Numbered from the stretch's first letter, positions 14,393 through 23,072 are shown. The stretch is DNA of 64,000 bases from Pseudomonadota bacterium (GCA_016195085.1 JACQAG010000048.1:1-64000); one strand, 5' to 3'. Translations and numbers: made by a program. The notes: generated from the sequence alone by a model not told the origin.

Positions 14393-14599
14393 GATCCATG
14401 AACGGCGATTAGAGAGAACATCGTCGCGACAAAGCGCGCCTTAATTCATGAGCCAGAAACGTCCAAACCTTCACCAGGACCGCAAGGTCCAATTTCATGA
14501 GACGTATGTAGAACCCATGCCGGAGACATCAATACGTTTAGCCCGGATTATTCATCACGGCGACGCGTCCGCTTTCCCCCCGATAGCTGCCGTGATATT

Positions 14600-14806
14600 T
14601 CAGTGCTTACCCGCTCCCAGCACGTTCGCAATGAGCACGCCGAGGCAACCAAACAACAGAATGACGCCTCCCGCTATAGGAACATCCGGCATCAGAGATG
14701 CAGAAATACCGGCAAGTACGATGACCGTAAGGACCGCCAGCGCCAGCGAGCCGTCATCAATGATCAATCCGGTCAGCTCGCGAAAGACGGCGACCAGCGT
14801 ATTCAT
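14600..14806 (-). CDS. Small two-helix membrane protein, partner of COG4280 protein
   Basis: 68 residues with two hydrophobic helices (LALAVLTVIVLAGISASLM and GGVILLFGCLGVLIANVLG) around a short loop. Its ATG overlaps the stop of the upstream gene as ATGA (4 bp), which implies translational coupling and a joint complex or pathway. The function is not known. Confidence 0.78.
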   Translation of the reverse strand: MNTLVAVFRELTGLIIDDGSLALAVLTVIVLAGISASLMPDVPIAGGVILLFGCLGVLIANVLGAGKH

Positions 14807-15522
14807 CTCACCGCCTCCGGGCTCGCTCGCCGCGCCAGGACGACTGCGGTGAGTCCAACGGTCAGGAACAGCGCTGCAAATCCGACGATCGCGAGATCCG
14901 CGCCCGGCCAAGCCACGCCGAGACCTTCTCCGGTCCAAAACATGCCGAACGCGGACAGCATCACGCCGACGGCGAACTTGAGCGTGTTTTCGGGAACCCG
15001 CGCCAGCGGGCGATGAACGACAAAACCCGCACCGGCAACCAGCAGACATGCCGCAAGTGCACCAGCGCTCGCAGGAACAAGCAGCCCGCGGCCCGCGCTC
15101 ACCGCAATCACGGTGAACACCACTTCGAGGCCTTCGAGAAAGACGGCCTTAAAGCTGGCTAGCGCCGCAAGCCAATCGAGCTTTGCCACGTGGCGGCGTG
15201 CTTGCTCGCGCAGTTCCGCCGTTTCGGCCGCGAAGGCCATAGCTTCATCATGTAGCGGAATGACACCGGCTGCGCGGAGGATCGCCTTTCGCAGCCAGCG
15301 CATGCCGAACATCAACAGCAGGACCCCGATCGCGAGCTGCAGAAGATGCAGAGGGACATGATCGAGGACAGGGCCAAGCACCGCCACGATGAGGGCCAGC
15401 AACAAAAAGCCAGCGAGGGCGCCAAGCCCCGCGGGCCGCCAGCCGCGAACCGTGGCGACGGCGAGGACGATCGTCAACGCTTCCACCGCCTCGACCAACG
15501 AGGCCAAGAATGCGGCCGTCAT
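14803..15522 (-). CDS. COG4280-type multi-pass membrane protein
   Basis: 239 residues from the ATG at 15522; the frame extends to a GTG at 15618, but the membrane fold starts exactly at MTAAFLASLVEAVEALTIV. Six or seven transmembrane helices are visible. Two similar motifs, LVEAVEALTIVLAV near the N-terminus and FLEGLEVVFTVIAV in the middle, recall the glutamate-containing REGLE helices of FTR1-type iron permeases, so an inverted-repeat transporter fold is plausible. I recall this protein type as COG4280, whose substrate is not established. It is coupled to the 68-residue gene that follows. Confidence 0.78.
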   Translation of the reverse strand: MTAAFLASLVEAVEALTIVLAVATVRGWRPAGLGALAGFLLLALIVAVLGPVLDHVPLHLLQLAIGVLLLMFGMRWLRKAILRAAGVIPLHDEAMAFAAETAELREQARRHVAKLDWLAALASFKAVFLEGLEVVFTVIAVSAGRGLLVPASAGALAACLLVAGAGFVVHRPLARVPENTLKFAVGVMLSAFGMFWTGEGLGVAWPGADLAIVGFAALFLTVGLTAVVLARRASPEAVR

Positions 15523-15551
15523 AACCGGCCCGATGTTTGCCAAACTACCTG

Positions 15552-15800
15552 TCACGCGATGCCTCCGCGAGCCCGTATGCTTGTTCGTGGAGAAGATCTT
15601 CTGGTTAGTGTGGGCCACCGCTCAAGCTCGCGATCGATCATCAGAACGTCATGCCTGAGTTCAACCATAGTGGGAATGCCCTGGCCTGTTAGCGGCGGGC
15701 CGAAGACCGCCGCGAGCACGATAATTGTCGCCAGAGTCCAGCCGAGGAGGGATTGGGTGGATCTACCGCTGCGCTTGCAGCGCGATGCAGCAACGCGCAT
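15552..15800 (-). CDS. Possible small membrane protein
   Basis: An 82-codon frame between the LysR gene and the COG4280 gene. Residues 16-40 form a hydrophobic helix (SLLGWTLATIIVLAAVFG) followed by a helical segment (VELRHDVLMIDRELERWP). It reads in the direction of the COG4280 operon and could be its first gene. No family is recognised, and chance is possible at this GC content. Confidence 0.3.
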   Translation of the reverse strand: MRVAASRCKRSGRSTQSLLGWTLATIIVLAAVFGPPLTGQGIPTMVELRHDVLMIDRELERWPTLTRRSSPRTSIRARGGIA

Positions 15801-15919
15801 CGATTTGCCCTTACTGAGGTTCCGTCGTGGAACATAGGGTGGGTCTCAGCATGCTGGAAATGCATTCTCTTCATTGGTACATGTCCATGGAGAATGTGCA
15901 AGCGGTGGAGGTATTCCCC

Positions 15920-16846
15920 ATGGCCAAATCCAGCGTAAATATGGCTGCCATCGACCTTAATCTGCTGGTCGTCTTCGACGCCGTCATGCAGGAACGAAGC
16001 GTGACACGGGCCGGCAACCGCCTCGGCCTTAGTCAGCCCGCGATGAGTCACGCCCTGGCCAGGCTGCGCCATATGCTGAAGGATGAGTTGTTCATCCGCA
16101 GCCCCAAGGGCATGGTGCCCACGCCACGGGCCGAGCAATTGGCTTTGCCCGTCAGGCAGGCACTGGACGGATTGCAGCATTCGCTTGAACCGACCCAATT
16201 CGACCCTTCGAAAGCGACGCGAACCTTCAGCGTTGCAGTTGACAATTATGCGGCGCTCGTTTTGGTCGGGTTACTGGCCTCGCGCATGGGCAAAATTGCT
16301 CCGGGAGTGACGGCTGAGTTTCGCCCGAGTGGCACGCTCAATATCCTCGACCTGCTCGATAACGGTGAGATTGATCTCGCGATCGGGCCTTTCGCCAAAT
16401 CAGGCGAACGATTTTCACACCAAGCCCTGCTGAAAGACGAATTCGTCGCGGTATTGCGAAAAAACCATTCCGCGACAACCACCAGAGAACTGTCAATCGA
16501 AACGTTTGCTGCCCTGCCGCATCTTGAGATCTCATCAGTTCGCCACACTACCGATTTCATTGATCAGGCTCTCGGACTGCGGAAGCTGACGCGCCGGATA
16601 GCACTGCGCGCGCCCTTGCTGTCTGCTGTGGGCATTTTGGTCGGGTCGGACATGGTGTCCATCTTCCCGCGACGCATCGCCGAAGAGCTGGTGCGTCATC
16701 GTCCACTCGCCATTCGCTCCCTGGCTCATTCGTCACCAACAATTGAGACAGCGATGATTTGGCCGCGACGGCTTGATAATCAGGCCGCGCATCGTTGGCT
16801 GCGCGAGTTGGTCATCAAAATCTGCAAGAGCCAGCGTGCGAAGTAG
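15920..16846 (+). CDS. LysR-family transcriptional regulator
   Basis: 308 residues from the ATG at 15920, which has GGAGG 9 bp upstream; the frame opens earlier at 15827 without support. The N-terminal winged helix-turn-helix is typical (LNLLVVFDAVMQERSVTRAG, LSQPAMSHALARLR, LFIRSPKGMVPT). The effector-binding domain follows (about 95-300) and resembles the NodD/NahR subgroup, whose ligands are often aromatic compounds. It is divergent from the 82-codon frame and the COG4280 operon, which could be its target. Confidence 0.9.
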   Translation: MAKSSVNMAAIDLNLLVVFDAVMQERSVTRAGNRLGLSQPAMSHALARLRHMLKDELFIRSPKGMVPTPRAEQLALPVRQALDGLQHSLEPTQFDPSKATRTFSVAVDNYAALVLVGLLASRMGKIAPGVTAEFRPSGTLNILDLLDNGEIDLAIGPFAKSGERFSHQALLKDEFVAVLRKNHSATTTRELSIETFAALPHLEISSVRHTTDFIDQALGLRKLTRRIALRAPLLSAVGILVGSDMVSIFPRRIAEELVRHRPLAIRSLAHSSPTIETAMIWPRRLDNQAAHRWLRELVIKICKSQRAK

Positions 16847-16891
16847 ACGAATGTCTGCCGCGGGTCACTAGCAGGCGCGCCGCCGATACCG

Positions 16892-17254
16892 CTATTTCTT
16901 CGCGGCGATCTTGTGGGAGAAGCGAAGGCCTTCGATCAGCTCGTTGGCTTTGCCGTGGTGGGTGTCTACCTTGTGCTCATCCGGCTCGCTGCCCCAGATG
17001 AACTCGATGCCCACGCCTTCGAAGGCCGCGGTGATGTCGCGGCGCGTGCGGAACTGCAGCGAGCGAACATTCATCTCGAAATCGGCGATGGTCTTGCGCG
17101 CGAGCTCCGAGCGCTCCGCCAAGTCCGCCTGCGTCCAGCCCAGGATCGCGCGCGCGGCGCGGCATTGCGCCGGAGACAAGACCCGTCGAGGCTCTTTCTT
17201 TTTCGCATCCGCGACGGCTTCCTGGTCGCGGATGGCCCCGCGCGCGCGCCCCAT
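16892..17254 (-). CDS. XRE-family DNA-binding protein
   Basis: 120 residues. A basic N-terminus (KKKEPRRV) precedes a Cro/CI-type helix-turn-helix at about 26-80 (SPAQCRAARAILGWTQADLA, ERSELARKTIADFE). The rest of the domain (LQFRTRRDITAAFEGVGIEF) has the usual layout of small alphaproteobacterial XRE regulators. A short C-terminal tail ends HKIAAKK. It stands alone, convergent with the LysR gene. The target is unknown. Confidence 0.85.
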   Translation of the reverse strand: MGRARGAIRDQEAVADAKKKEPRRVLSPAQCRAARAILGWTQADLAERSELARKTIADFEMNVRSLQFRTRRDITAAFEGVGIEFIWGSEPDEHKVDTHHGKANELIEGLRFSHKIAAKK

Positions 17255-17620
17255 CGGTCTCGTCCCTTGGAACCCGGATGTATTTCACGCTTTGGTAGAA
17301 TCCACCGTCTTCTGCACCGGAGGCAGCTATCCGTGAACCAAAGCCGTGGTTGCAAAAGATATTAGGCAATAGAAATTGTTGCGCAATCCCATACTAATAC
17401 TCTCCGTGAGCTATTTCATGCGGAATGAGCATTTCCGCAATGGCGCGGACCTACGTTAGATAGCGAGCGAATTCATCGACGTAGATCGAAGGTACGTCCC
17501 CGGCGGGCCTCCGTCCGGCGCTTGCGCGGCCTTGGCGGCTGCAACATGCTGGCGCGCCCGATCGAGCGGGGGCTTCAGCGCGCCGCGCTCGCAATAAGAC
17601 CAATCCCCGAGGAAACGCCC
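17255..17620. other. Divergent promoter region, no gene seen
   Basis: The gap separates the XRE gene (minus) from the amidohydrolase gene (plus). It contains a moderately AT-rich stretch at 17340-17420 that may hold both promoters. No repeat or RNA gene was recognised. Confidence 0.4.
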
Positions 17621-18604
17621 ATGACCGTCGTCGACGTCCACACCCACATGCTGAGCGAAGCCTGGGTCGAGCTCATCAAGTCCCATGGCGCGCCCCGCTA
17701 CGCGGTCAAGGCGAGCCAGGACGGGCCCAGGGCGATCTTCTGGGACGGCGCGCCGTTCATGACCCCGCAAGGCGGCCATATGGACTACGGCGTTCGCCTC
17801 AAAGCCATGGACGAGGCCAAGGTCGACATCGCCATCGTCTCGCTCACCTGCCCCAACGTCTATTGGGGCGGGCCCGACATCAGCCTTAAAGCCGCCCAAG
17901 TGATGAACGACGACATGGCGGCGGCTGAGAAGCGCTATCCCGACCGCATCCGCTGGATCGCGTCCTTGCCTTGGGAATATCCGACCCTCGCCGTGGCCGA
18001 GCTCGAGCGGTCGCTGGCCAAAGGTGCCGTCGGCGTCATGGTGCTCGCCAACATCGCCGGCAAATCCCTGACCGATCCCCTGTTCGAGCCGATCTGGCGG
18101 GCGATCGACAAAAAGGGATTGCCGGTGCTCGTGCATCCGACCGCACCGCCCGGCACGCCGGAGATGGATATGCGCGACTACAACCTCATCGCATCGGTCG
18201 GATTCATGTTCGACACGACCTTGGCGTTTGCGCGCATCATCTTCGATGGCTTTCTCGATCGCTTTCCCAATCTGCGTCTCATCGCTTCCCATGCCGGGGC
18301 AACCTTGCCCTATCTCGCCGGCCGCTTCGATGTCTGCTTCGACAACATGAACGCCTGCCGCATCAATATCAAAGAGCGGCCGGAGGCCTATCTTCGCCGC
18401 ATCGCATACGACAGCGTCACCTATCGCAAGGAGGCGCTCGAGCTGTGCGTGTCGGTCGGCGGCGCCGAGAACCTCCTCTATGGTTCCGACTATCCGCACA
18501 ACATCGGCGACATGAAGGGCTGCCTCGCCCGCGTCGATGCTCTGCCCGCGGCCCAAGCCAAGGCAGCGCGCGGCGGCAACGCGATCAAGCTGTTCAAGCT
18601 GTAG
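17621..18604 (+). CDS. Amidohydrolase family protein (ACMSD-like)
   Basis: 327 residues from the ATG at 17621 with GAGG upstream; the frame opens at 17522 but the family fold starts at TVVDVHTHML. Metal-ligand motifs of amidohydrolase 2 (ACMSD-like decarboxylases or hydrolases) are present: HTH at residues 7-9, LVHPTAPPG (middle), ASHAGATLPYLAGR and LYGSDYPHN near the C-terminus. The reaction is a metal-dependent hydrolysis or non-oxidative decarboxylation of an unidentified carboxylate. It has no operon partner. Confidence 0.88.
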   Translation: MTVVDVHTHMLSEAWVELIKSHGAPRYAVKASQDGPRAIFWDGAPFMTPQGGHMDYGVRLKAMDEAKVDIAIVSLTCPNVYWGGPDISLKAAQVMNDDMAAAEKRYPDRIRWIASLPWEYPTLAVAELERSLAKGAVGVMVLANIAGKSLTDPLFEPIWRAIDKKGLPVLVHPTAPPGTPEMDMRDYNLIASVGFMFDTTLAFARIIFDGFLDRFPNLRLIASHAGATLPYLAGRFDVCFDNMNACRINIKERPEAYLRRIAYDSVTYRKEALELCVSVGGAENLLYGSDYPHNIGDMKGCLARVDALPAAQAKAARGGNAIKLFKL

Positions 18605-18652
18605 GGCCCAGATTGAGAAGTTCGTCGGACAATGCAACACCTGCACGTCGAT

Positions 18653-18755
18653 CGTGCGTCCTTCGACGAGCTCAGGATGAGCGGAATTGTGCGTCGCAGA
18701 AGGACCGGCGTGGCAGAAAGAAAAGCCTCATCCTGAGCTCGTCGAAGGACGCACG
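18653..18755. repeat. 28-bp perfect inverted repeat (CTTCGACGAGCTCAGGATGA type)
   Basis: Arms at 18653-18680 and 18728-18755 are perfect reverse complements of 28 bp with a 47-bp spacer. The core CTTCGACGAGCTCAGGATGA is a very common intergenic repeat in alphaproteobacteria. It follows the amidohydrolase stop and may act as terminator or mRNA stabiliser. Confidence 0.8.
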
Positions 18756-18878
18756 GCAGCAGTCCGAGATTTCATCGTGACTGAGAAACTTCTCGGTCAG
18801 GACGCCAGGGTAGAGCGCGCGAATTGGTGCTTAAACCCCGATTGATGGACGCAGCTTCTGGAAGCTACTATTCGCCGC

Positions 18879-19184
18879 ATGCGGGCAGTCGGTTTGAAAG
18901 TCCTCAAGAACAAACTGAGCGAGTATGTGCGTCTGGCCGCGAGCGGCGAGACCGTACTGGTGACCGTCCGCGGCCGCGTCGTCGCCGAGATTGTGCCGCC
19001 ACGGTTAGGGCGAAGCCCGCCCTTTGCCGATGCGCAGCTGATTGAGGCGGCGCGCGAAGGTTGGGTCACGCCGCCGGTGCTGGAGGGAGGCCCGCCGCCG
19101 CGCAAGCCCGTCATGAGCTTCAGCGAGCTCATGCGGGAGCTGGGACGCGACCGCGAGGATCGCTGGCGACGCCGTAGGGTCTAG
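18879..19184 (+). CDS. Phd/YefM-type antitoxin without adjacent toxin
   Basis: 101 residues. Residues 1-42 have the prevent-host-death DNA-binding fold (GLKVLKNKLSEYVRLAASGE, VLVTVRGRVVAEIVPP). The second half is a toxin-binding tail rich in Arg and Pro. A PIN-domain toxin normally follows a few bases later on the same strand. Here the next gene is a histidine kinase on the opposite strand whose stop overlaps this stop by 4 bp (19181-19184), so the toxin is absent. Confidence 0.8.
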   Translation: MRAVGLKVLKNKLSEYVRLAASGETVLVTVRGRVVAEIVPPRLGRSPPFADAQLIEAAREGWVTPPVLEGGPPPRKPVMSFSELMRELGRDREDRWRRRRV

Positions 19185-20566
19185 CCCGCGACGCGGCGGG
19201 GCGCCAGCTCGGCGATCGAGGCGACGGTGCGATCGGCGGGGAACGCCAGCGTGATCATGGTGCCGCGATCGGGCGTGCTCTCGAGCTTGAGCTGGCCGCC
19301 ATGCAGGCCCATGAGGTCGCTGGCCAAGGTGAGGCCGAGCCCGGCGCCGCGGGTGCGTTTGGTTACCGTGTTGTCCACCTGGCCGAAGCGCGCCAGCGCC
19401 CTCGGGATGTCCTCCGGCGCAATCCCGATGCCGGTGTCGGCCACCCGCACCTGGATGCCTTCCGGCTCGGTCCAGGCCGAGACCGTGATCGATCCGCCGG
19501 CAGGCGTGTATTTGATCGCGTTCGAAAGCAGGTTGAGCAGGATCTGGCGCACCGCGCGCTCGTCGCCGATGAGCAGCGGCAGATTCTCCGGCAGGTCCGC
19601 CTCCAGCTTCACCTCAGCCGCCCGCGCCCGGTCGCCGATCATGGTCGAGACCGTGTCCACGGTGCGCGGCAGGTGGATCGCCCGCTCGTCCAGCTGCCAG
19701 TGGCCCGCCTCGATCTTGGAGAGATCGACCACGTCGTTGATGAGGTCGAGCAGGTGCTGGCCGGAGGATTCGATGTCCCGGGCGTATTCGATGTAGCGCG
19801 CCGAGCCCATCGGCCCGAACATCTCGTCGCGGAGGATCTGCGACATGCCGATGATGGCATTCAACGGCGTGCGGAGCTCGTGGCTCATATTGGCGAGAAA
19901 GGCGGACTTCGCCTTGCTCGCGGCTTCCGCCTTCTCGCGCTCCTCGGAGAGCATGCGCTCATGCTCCCAGCGCGCGCCGATATCGCGGGTGATGCACACC
20001 ATCTCCACGGCGCGATCGGCCTCGTTCTGCTGGGCGAGCTGCATCTCGACATGGCGGTAGCCGTCGCGCTCGGATCGAAGCCGGCAGGTGGCGACCCCGC
20101 TTCCCTCGGCCAGCGTCTGTTCGTGGCAGGCCTGCAGGACGCCGAGGTCGTCGGGATGCACGAGGTCGTAGACCGAGCGGCCGACCAGCGCATCGGGATG
20201 ATGGCCGAGAAGCCGGAAGGCCGAGGCGGAGGCGTAGAGGAAGATGCCGTCGGCAGTGTGGCGCGAGATCGTGTCGGTCGCACTCTCCACCATCAGCCGG
20301 TAGGAGGCCTCGCGCTGGCTGAGCTCGGCTTCGCGTTTGAGCTGCCGCTCGATCACGGTTTCGAGCGCCGTCACCAGCTGCGGCATCGACACGCCGAGAC
20401 GGCTTTGCTGGGGCAGCTTGCCGCTCTCCCCGCCCGCCAGGCGATGCACCGTGCGCAAGAGCGGTGTGGTCTGGCTGAGTGCCGTCCAGCGGCCGCTCCA
20501 CCACGCCGCCGAAGCGATCGCGATCAACGCCGCCATGATCGTGAGCGCGCTGTAGGACATGAGCAT
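19181..20566 (-). CDS. Membrane-anchored PAS histidine kinase
   Basis: 461 residues. One N-terminal membrane helix (ALTIMAALIAIASAAWW, about 6-22), a linker with a coil, one PAS domain (about 92-210; SYRLMVESATDTISRHTADG), HisKA with NMSHELRTPLNAI (about 235) and HATPase with NLLSNAIKYTP, DTGIGIAP and GAGLGLTLAS. There is no receiver domain and no response regulator next to it, so it is an orphan. The resemblance is to PleC/DivJ-type kinases in the kinase core only. A composite repeat sits directly upstream of the start. Confidence 0.9.
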   Translation of the reverse strand: MLMSYSALTIMAALIAIASAAWWSGRWTALSQTTPLLRTVHRLAGGESGKLPQQSRLGVSMPQLVTALETVIERQLKREAELSQREASYRLMVESATDTISRHTADGIFLYASASAFRLLGHHPDALVGRSVYDLVHPDDLGVLQACHEQTLAEGSGVATCRLRSERDGYRHVEMQLAQQNEADRAVEMVCITRDIGARWEHERMLSEEREKAEAASKAKSAFLANMSHELRTPLNAIIGMSQILRDEMFGPMGSARYIEYARDIESSGQHLLDLINDVVDLSKIEAGHWQLDERAIHLPRTVDTVSTMIGDRARAAEVKLEADLPENLPLLIGDERAVRQILLNLLSNAIKYTPAGGSITVSAWTEPEGIQVRVADTGIGIAPEDIPRALARFGQVDNTVTKRTRGAGLGLTLASDLMGLHGGQLKLESTPDRGTMITLAFPADRTVASIAELAPRRVAG

Positions 20567-20580
20567 ATCCGCCTCGCTCT

Positions 20581-20698
20581 CTAGTGTCCCGCCCCTGAAA
20601 TTCGTCCGCGAATTTCAGGGATGAGCGGGCCACTAATCTATTAAGTCTAGTGTGATGATTCCGAAGTTCGCCTGCGAACTTCGGAATCATCACACTAG
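20581..20698 (-). repeat. Dispersed palindromic repeat, copy B (complete)
   Basis: 118 bp with inverted ends CTAGTGT/ACACTAG. It has two hairpins: CCCTGAAATTCG/CGAATTTCAGGG at 20591-20620 and GATTCCGAAGTTCG/CGAACTTCGGAATC at 20657-20688. They are separated by the conserved AGCGGGCCACTAAT. The copy lies inverted relative to copies A and C, immediately upstream of the PAS kinase gene. Confidence 0.85.
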
Positions 20699-20872
20699 TG
20701 CCTGCCGGCGAAGGCCCTGTCGTCCCGGCGATTTGATCGCCTCGGCAGTTCCGCCTTGCTTGCCGCAAAGCTAGCGGCGGCCGGTTAATTTTTCATTGAA
20801 ACGGCGAGCGGCGGTGTCCGGCAATACGTTGAGATTGCCTCAAAATGTCAAACGCCCGCCGGTCTAGCGGCG

Positions 20873-21772
20873 TTAACCCAGGAATTCCAAGACCGTACCA
20901 GTGGCTGCAGAAGAAGGGACCCGAACGCCACCTTGGATCGCATCGAACCGGACCCCCGCCGTCTGGAGAAGCCGGGCGGTCGCCGCCGCGCTCCGCACCT
21001 TCAAGGACAGCACGGCGAAGACCGGGGCGTGCCGGGCAAAGCCGCTCTCGCCCGGGTATTGCTCGGCAAAGCCGCCGGCGGAGAGTACCCGGATCGGGGC
21101 GTTGCCGGTTGCGACCTCGCAGCCGCCGGGAATCCGCTTCGCTGCCGCTCCGAAGACGGCGCCATAGGCGCGGCCCGCCGCCTCCGGGTCGGCCGCAACC
21201 AAGGTGATCTGGGCAAGACCCAAAGCACCGTTGGCATGCTCGAGATACTCCGGCAGCCAAACGAGATCCCTTGTGTGGTGCTGGCAGAGGAATGCGCGCC
21301 CGCCCGGGGTCATGGCGCCGTCGAGATGCACCACGGTGAAGCGCGCGTCCTTGCGGACCGCGGGGGAGGTTGGGAGGGGGTGAGGATTACCCCCTCCCAA
21401 AGCCCTCCCTGGCGGTAGCTCGACCGGGCGGCCGAAATCGACGGCCGGCTTCGGCCCGAGCCCGGCCGCCTCCAGCTTGCGCACGGAAGCGCGCGCATCC
21501 TCGGTCTTGAGCGCCAGCGCCGCCAGCCCCTCGCGCTCCTCGAGGATCGCCGCGAAATCGGCATTGAGCGGCTGCGGCTTCGCCACGCTCAGGAGCTCGA
21601 AGTAATTGGCCTCCTGCAGCATGACGCAGTGGTTGACGGTATCGAGCTTGCTGTGACGGCCGAGCGGGGTCAACGTGAAGCCCAATCTCTGATAGGTCTT
21701 GCGCGCCGCCTCGAGGCTCTGCGCCAGGATCACCACGTGATCGATTCCGGTGATGCCGGTTGGCATCGGCAT
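20873..21772 (-). CDS. VOC (glyoxalase-like) protein with an in-frame palindrome insertion
   Basis: 299 residues from the ATG at 21772 (GAGGAAC upstream). The N-terminal half starts ITGIDHVVILAQSLEAARK, typical of glyoxalase-like VOC proteins, and the second half repeats the fold (ITLVAADPEAAGRAYGAVFG). At about residues 119-137 the sequence GRALGGGNPHPLPTSPAV interrupts the fold between VELPP and KDARFTVVHLDG. The DNA for this insert (21370-21400) is a perfect 12-bp hairpin of a repeat also found between genes at 25775-25801. It follows the flavin oxidase gene by 16 bp, so the two are probably one operon. Substrate unknown. Confidence 0.82.
   Translation of the reverse strand: MPMPTGITGIDHVVILAQSLEAARKTYQRLGFTLTPLGRHSKLDTVNHCVMLQEANYFELLSVAKPQPLNADFAAILEEREGLAALALKTEDARASVRKLEAAGLGPKPAVDFGRPVELPPGRALGGGNPHPLPTSPAVRKDARFTVVHLDGAMTPGGRAFLCQHHTRDLVWLPEYLEHANGALGLAQITLVAADPEAAGRAYGAVFGAAAKRIPGGCEVATGNAPIRVLSAGGFAEQYPGESGFARHAPVFAVLSLKVRSAAATARLLQTAGVRFDAIQGGVRVPSSAATGTVLEFLG
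21370..21400. repeat. Palindromic repeat inside the VOC gene
   Basis: A 12-bp perfect stem (TTGGGAGGGGGT / ACCCCCTCCCAA) with a 7-base loop GAGGATT. 26 of 27 bases from GGGAGGGGG to CCCCTCCC match the intergenic copy at 25775-25801. It keeps the reading frame. Confidence 0.85.
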
Positions 21773-21788
21773 GGGTCGTTCCTCTTTG

Positions 21789-23072
21789 TCAGTCGCGCCG
21801 ATCGAGCCAGCGATAATAGAGCAGCATCGAAGGTGCGAGATGTCGGACCAGGCCGTGGAAGGGAATTGGTCGGGGGGCGGTGAAGGGCAGGGGCAGCTCG
21901 TCGGCCGGCCGCCCAAGCGCCGCCTCGGCGAGCACACGGCCGATCGCCGTCGACAACGCCACGCCGCGGCCATTGCATCCGGTCCAGCCCCAAAGCCCGG
22001 GACCGAGCGCGTAGAGATGCGGCAGCCGGTCCGGTGTCACCCCCATCAATCCATGCCACACATGCTCGAACTCCGGCCGATCCAGCTGCGGGAATGCCGC
22101 TTGCAGGCGCAGGGTGATCCGTCGCCTGAGCCGGGGGCCATGATTGTAGGCGACGACCATGCGTCCGCCGGTCACCAGCCGCCCGGCGCCGTCGAGATGG
22201 AAGGCGAGGAGGTCGCCTCTGGTGTCCGACAGGCCGTGGCCTTCGGGCATGATGGTGCGGCGGACATTCTCCGAGATCGGTGCGGTCGCCACTTGATAGA
22301 TCTGCACCGGCACCGCGCTTCGTGCCTGCGCGGGGTTGAGATCGCCGGTATAGGCGTTGGTGGCGAGGATCACTTGCTTTGCCACCAGCGTGCCGCCCGG
22401 GCTCGCCAACCGCCAGCGCTCATGCTCAGGGGTGAGCGCCTCCACCTTGCTATCGGTGTGGATGCAGGCGCCGGCGGCGAGCGCGGCACGCGCCAGCCCG
22501 CGGGCATATCCCAAGGGGTTGATGTGCCCGCCGGTCCGGTTGAGCCAGCCGCCATACCAAGCCTCGGATCCGGTGAGCCGAGCCATGCGGGTCCGGTCCA
22601 GGAGCTCGACCGGTGCGCCACGCCGGCGCCATTGCTCGAAGCGGGCGCGGCTCTGTGCCAGACGGCTTTCCCGATGCGCCGGCTGGATCCAGCCGGCCTG
22701 CACCGCCTCGCAGTCGATCCGGTGCTTGGCGATGAGCTGGAAGACCCCGTCGGCCGCATCCCTGACCAGGCCGGCCAAGGCCTCGCCCTGCTTCTCGCCC
22801 AGGCGGCGAACGAGATCGTCGGGATCGCCCCTGGCCAGGCTCGGGATCACCTGGCCGTTGTTGCGTCCCGAAGCGCCCCAGCCGATGGGGCCGGCTTCGA
22901 GGAGTGTCACCCTGGCTCCCGCCTCGGCCAAGGCGAGTGCCGCGGCGAGCCCGGTATAGCCGCCGCCGATGACGGCGATGTCGGTCTCGGCGGCACCGGC
23001 GAGCGGGCTCGTCGCCGGGGCGGCCGGCGCGGTTTTCGCCCAGAGGGATGGCGGAAGGGGATAGGCGGACAT
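21789..23072 (-). CDS. FAD-dependent amine/amino acid oxidase (DAO family)
   Basis: 427 residues from the ATG at 23072. The frame continues upstream only by running antisense through the SDR gene. The Rossmann FAD site is DIAVIGGGYTGLAAALALAE (about 30-50) followed by an acidic strand end (VTLLEAG). GWGASGRNNGQVIP is the motif of gamma-glutamylputrescine oxidase and related DadA-like enzymes. The C-terminus has GLMGVTPDRLPHLYALGPG and GWTGCNGRGVALSTAIGRVL. It probably oxidises a secondary or primary amine to an aldehyde or imine with H2O2 release; the true substrate is unknown. It pairs with the downstream VOC gene. Confidence 0.87.
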   Translation of the reverse strand: MSAYPLPPSLWAKTAPAAPATSPLAGAAETDIAVIGGGYTGLAAALALAEAGARVTLLEAGPIGWGASGRNNGQVIPSLARGDPDDLVRRLGEKQGEALAGLVRDAADGVFQLIAKHRIDCEAVQAGWIQPAHRESRLAQSRARFEQWRRRGAPVELLDRTRMARLTGSEAWYGGWLNRTGGHINPLGYARGLARAALAAGACIHTDSKVEALTPEHERWRLASPGGTLVAKQVILATNAYTGDLNPAQARSAVPVQIYQVATAPISENVRRTIMPEGHGLSDTRGDLLAFHLDGAGRLVTGGRMVVAYNHGPRLRRRITLRLQAAFPQLDRPEFEHVWHGLMGVTPDRLPHLYALGPGLWGWTGCNGRGVALSTAIGRVLAEAALGRPADELPLPFTAPRPIPFHGLVRHLAPSMLLYYRWLDRRD

